Of a stretch of 54,649 bases of DNA, positions 54,501-54,649 are shown one piece after another. The position numbers were made by a program, and so were the translations under genes. The stretch's first letter is position 1, and each line of letters starts with the position of its first letter. The stretch comes from Bacteroidota bacterium (GTDB lineage Bacteria; Bacteroidota; Ignavibacteria; Ignavibacteriales; Ignavibacteriaceae). Under the pieces are notes generated by a model. The model had not been told where the DNA came from. It did no database searches and saw only the letters and a list, made by a program, of their open reading frames with translations. The stretch lies in contig JAKAJV010000099.1 of the NCBI GenBank assembly GCA_021813585.1, forward strand, positions 1 through 54,649, given 5' to 3'.

Positions 54501-54649
54501 TGGGCACTTCTAAAAACCATTAAAAAATTTAGTGCGAGATAAATAATTTTTGTTATATTAATAAAAGCAATAACAATAAAAAAGATGAGAGTAAAGTAAT
54601 GAAGCAGCCGGGACAAAACAGTTTTTTCGACGAAGATAACAGGCTAACA
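54501..54649 (+). mobile_element. Probable IS5-type insertion sequence, left end (cut by window)
   Basis: The sequence GGGCACTTCTAAAAACC near 54502 looks like the terminal repeat of IS5-type elements, and the start of a transposase gene lies about 100 bases inside. The right end is outside the window, so repeats and target duplication cannot be checked. Confidence 0.45.
54599..54649 (+). CDS. Transposase N-terminus (partial, IS5-type)
   Basis: Seventeen codons to the window edge read MKQPGQNSFFDEDNRLT. The pattern of a short polar start followed by SFF(D/E)xxxRL is what IS5-type transposases of this phylum begin with. Only 17 residues are visible, so the call rests on this start and on the terminal-repeat-like sequence upstream. 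The gene continues beyond the window. Confidence 0.45.
   Translation, partial: MKQPGQNSFFDEDNRLT

Overview
The window looks like a chromosomal stretch of an AT-rich (roughly 35-40% GC by eye) member of the Bacteroidota/Ignavibacteriota group, most likely an Ignavibacteria-type organism. Evidence: two proteins with type IX secretion (T9SS) C-terminal sorting domains, a PorU/C25 sortase, two GT117 (DUF2723) proteins, a 6-bladed beta-propeller lipoprotein, frequent TTG/GTG starts with clear Shine-Dalgarno sites, and many palindromic dispersed repeats. The taxonomic call is inference.

Layout. 1-7684 is a surface-polysaccharide cluster (UDP-galactopyranose mutase cut by the window edge, five glycosyltransferases, one GT39-like membrane protein, one tiny membrane ORF). 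It runs by a GTGA stop/start overlap into 7681-13682, a long-form PorU-like sortase and a small sorting-domain protein. 13865-16318 holds an AraC regulator, two SRPBCC proteins and a frameshifted VOC gene. 16587-21085 is an accessory zone of minus-strand genes: truncated hepT plus mntA, a methyltransferase, a phd/parE toxin-antitoxin pair and an alpha/beta hydrolase. Each gene or operon is preceded by an attC-like half-site, so I read this as a cassette array without a visible integrase, with a probable group II intron relic. 21446-22101 is a nitroreductase pseudogene. 22326-29863 is phosphate uptake: outer-membrane proteins, a probable Pho box, pstS-pstC-pstA-pstB and phoU. 29876-30623 is repeats plus a second, orphan Pho-box-like array. 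30624-48764 is mostly housekeeping: HAD phosphatase, ComEC-like metallo-beta-lactamase protein, two tandem GT117 paralogues, FKBP isomerase, serine hydrolase, DEAD-box helicase, membrane MutS-like ATPase, DapB-like reductase and Uup-type ABC-F. A DUF433/DUF5615 toxin-antitoxin pair follows.

The most interesting part is 49793-54497. A sigma70-type promoter and a LuxR-type regulator precede a MauE/DoxX-like membrane redox protein, a beta-propeller lipoprotein, two tandem pairs of tiny exported Cys-rich peptides (mature parts about 35 residues, shared pattern CxCPx6CxCL, degenerate in one copy) and a membrane-anchored thioredoxin-fold protein with CQLC. I propose a dedicated export and oxidative-folding system for small Cys-rich peptides. 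The MauE-like gene carries an in-frame TGA exactly where the family's redox CxC motif has its first Cys. Clear MauE-like coding sequence continues to 51105, 4 bases before the next start, so it is either a selenocysteine codon or a point nonsense mutation.

Five copies of a 143-bp MITE-like element are scattered through the window. All are exactly 143 bp, with inverted ends and perfect 7-bp target duplications of the form TTANTNA. The right edge cuts into a probable IS5-type insertion sequence. I saw no tRNA, rRNA or CRISPR array.
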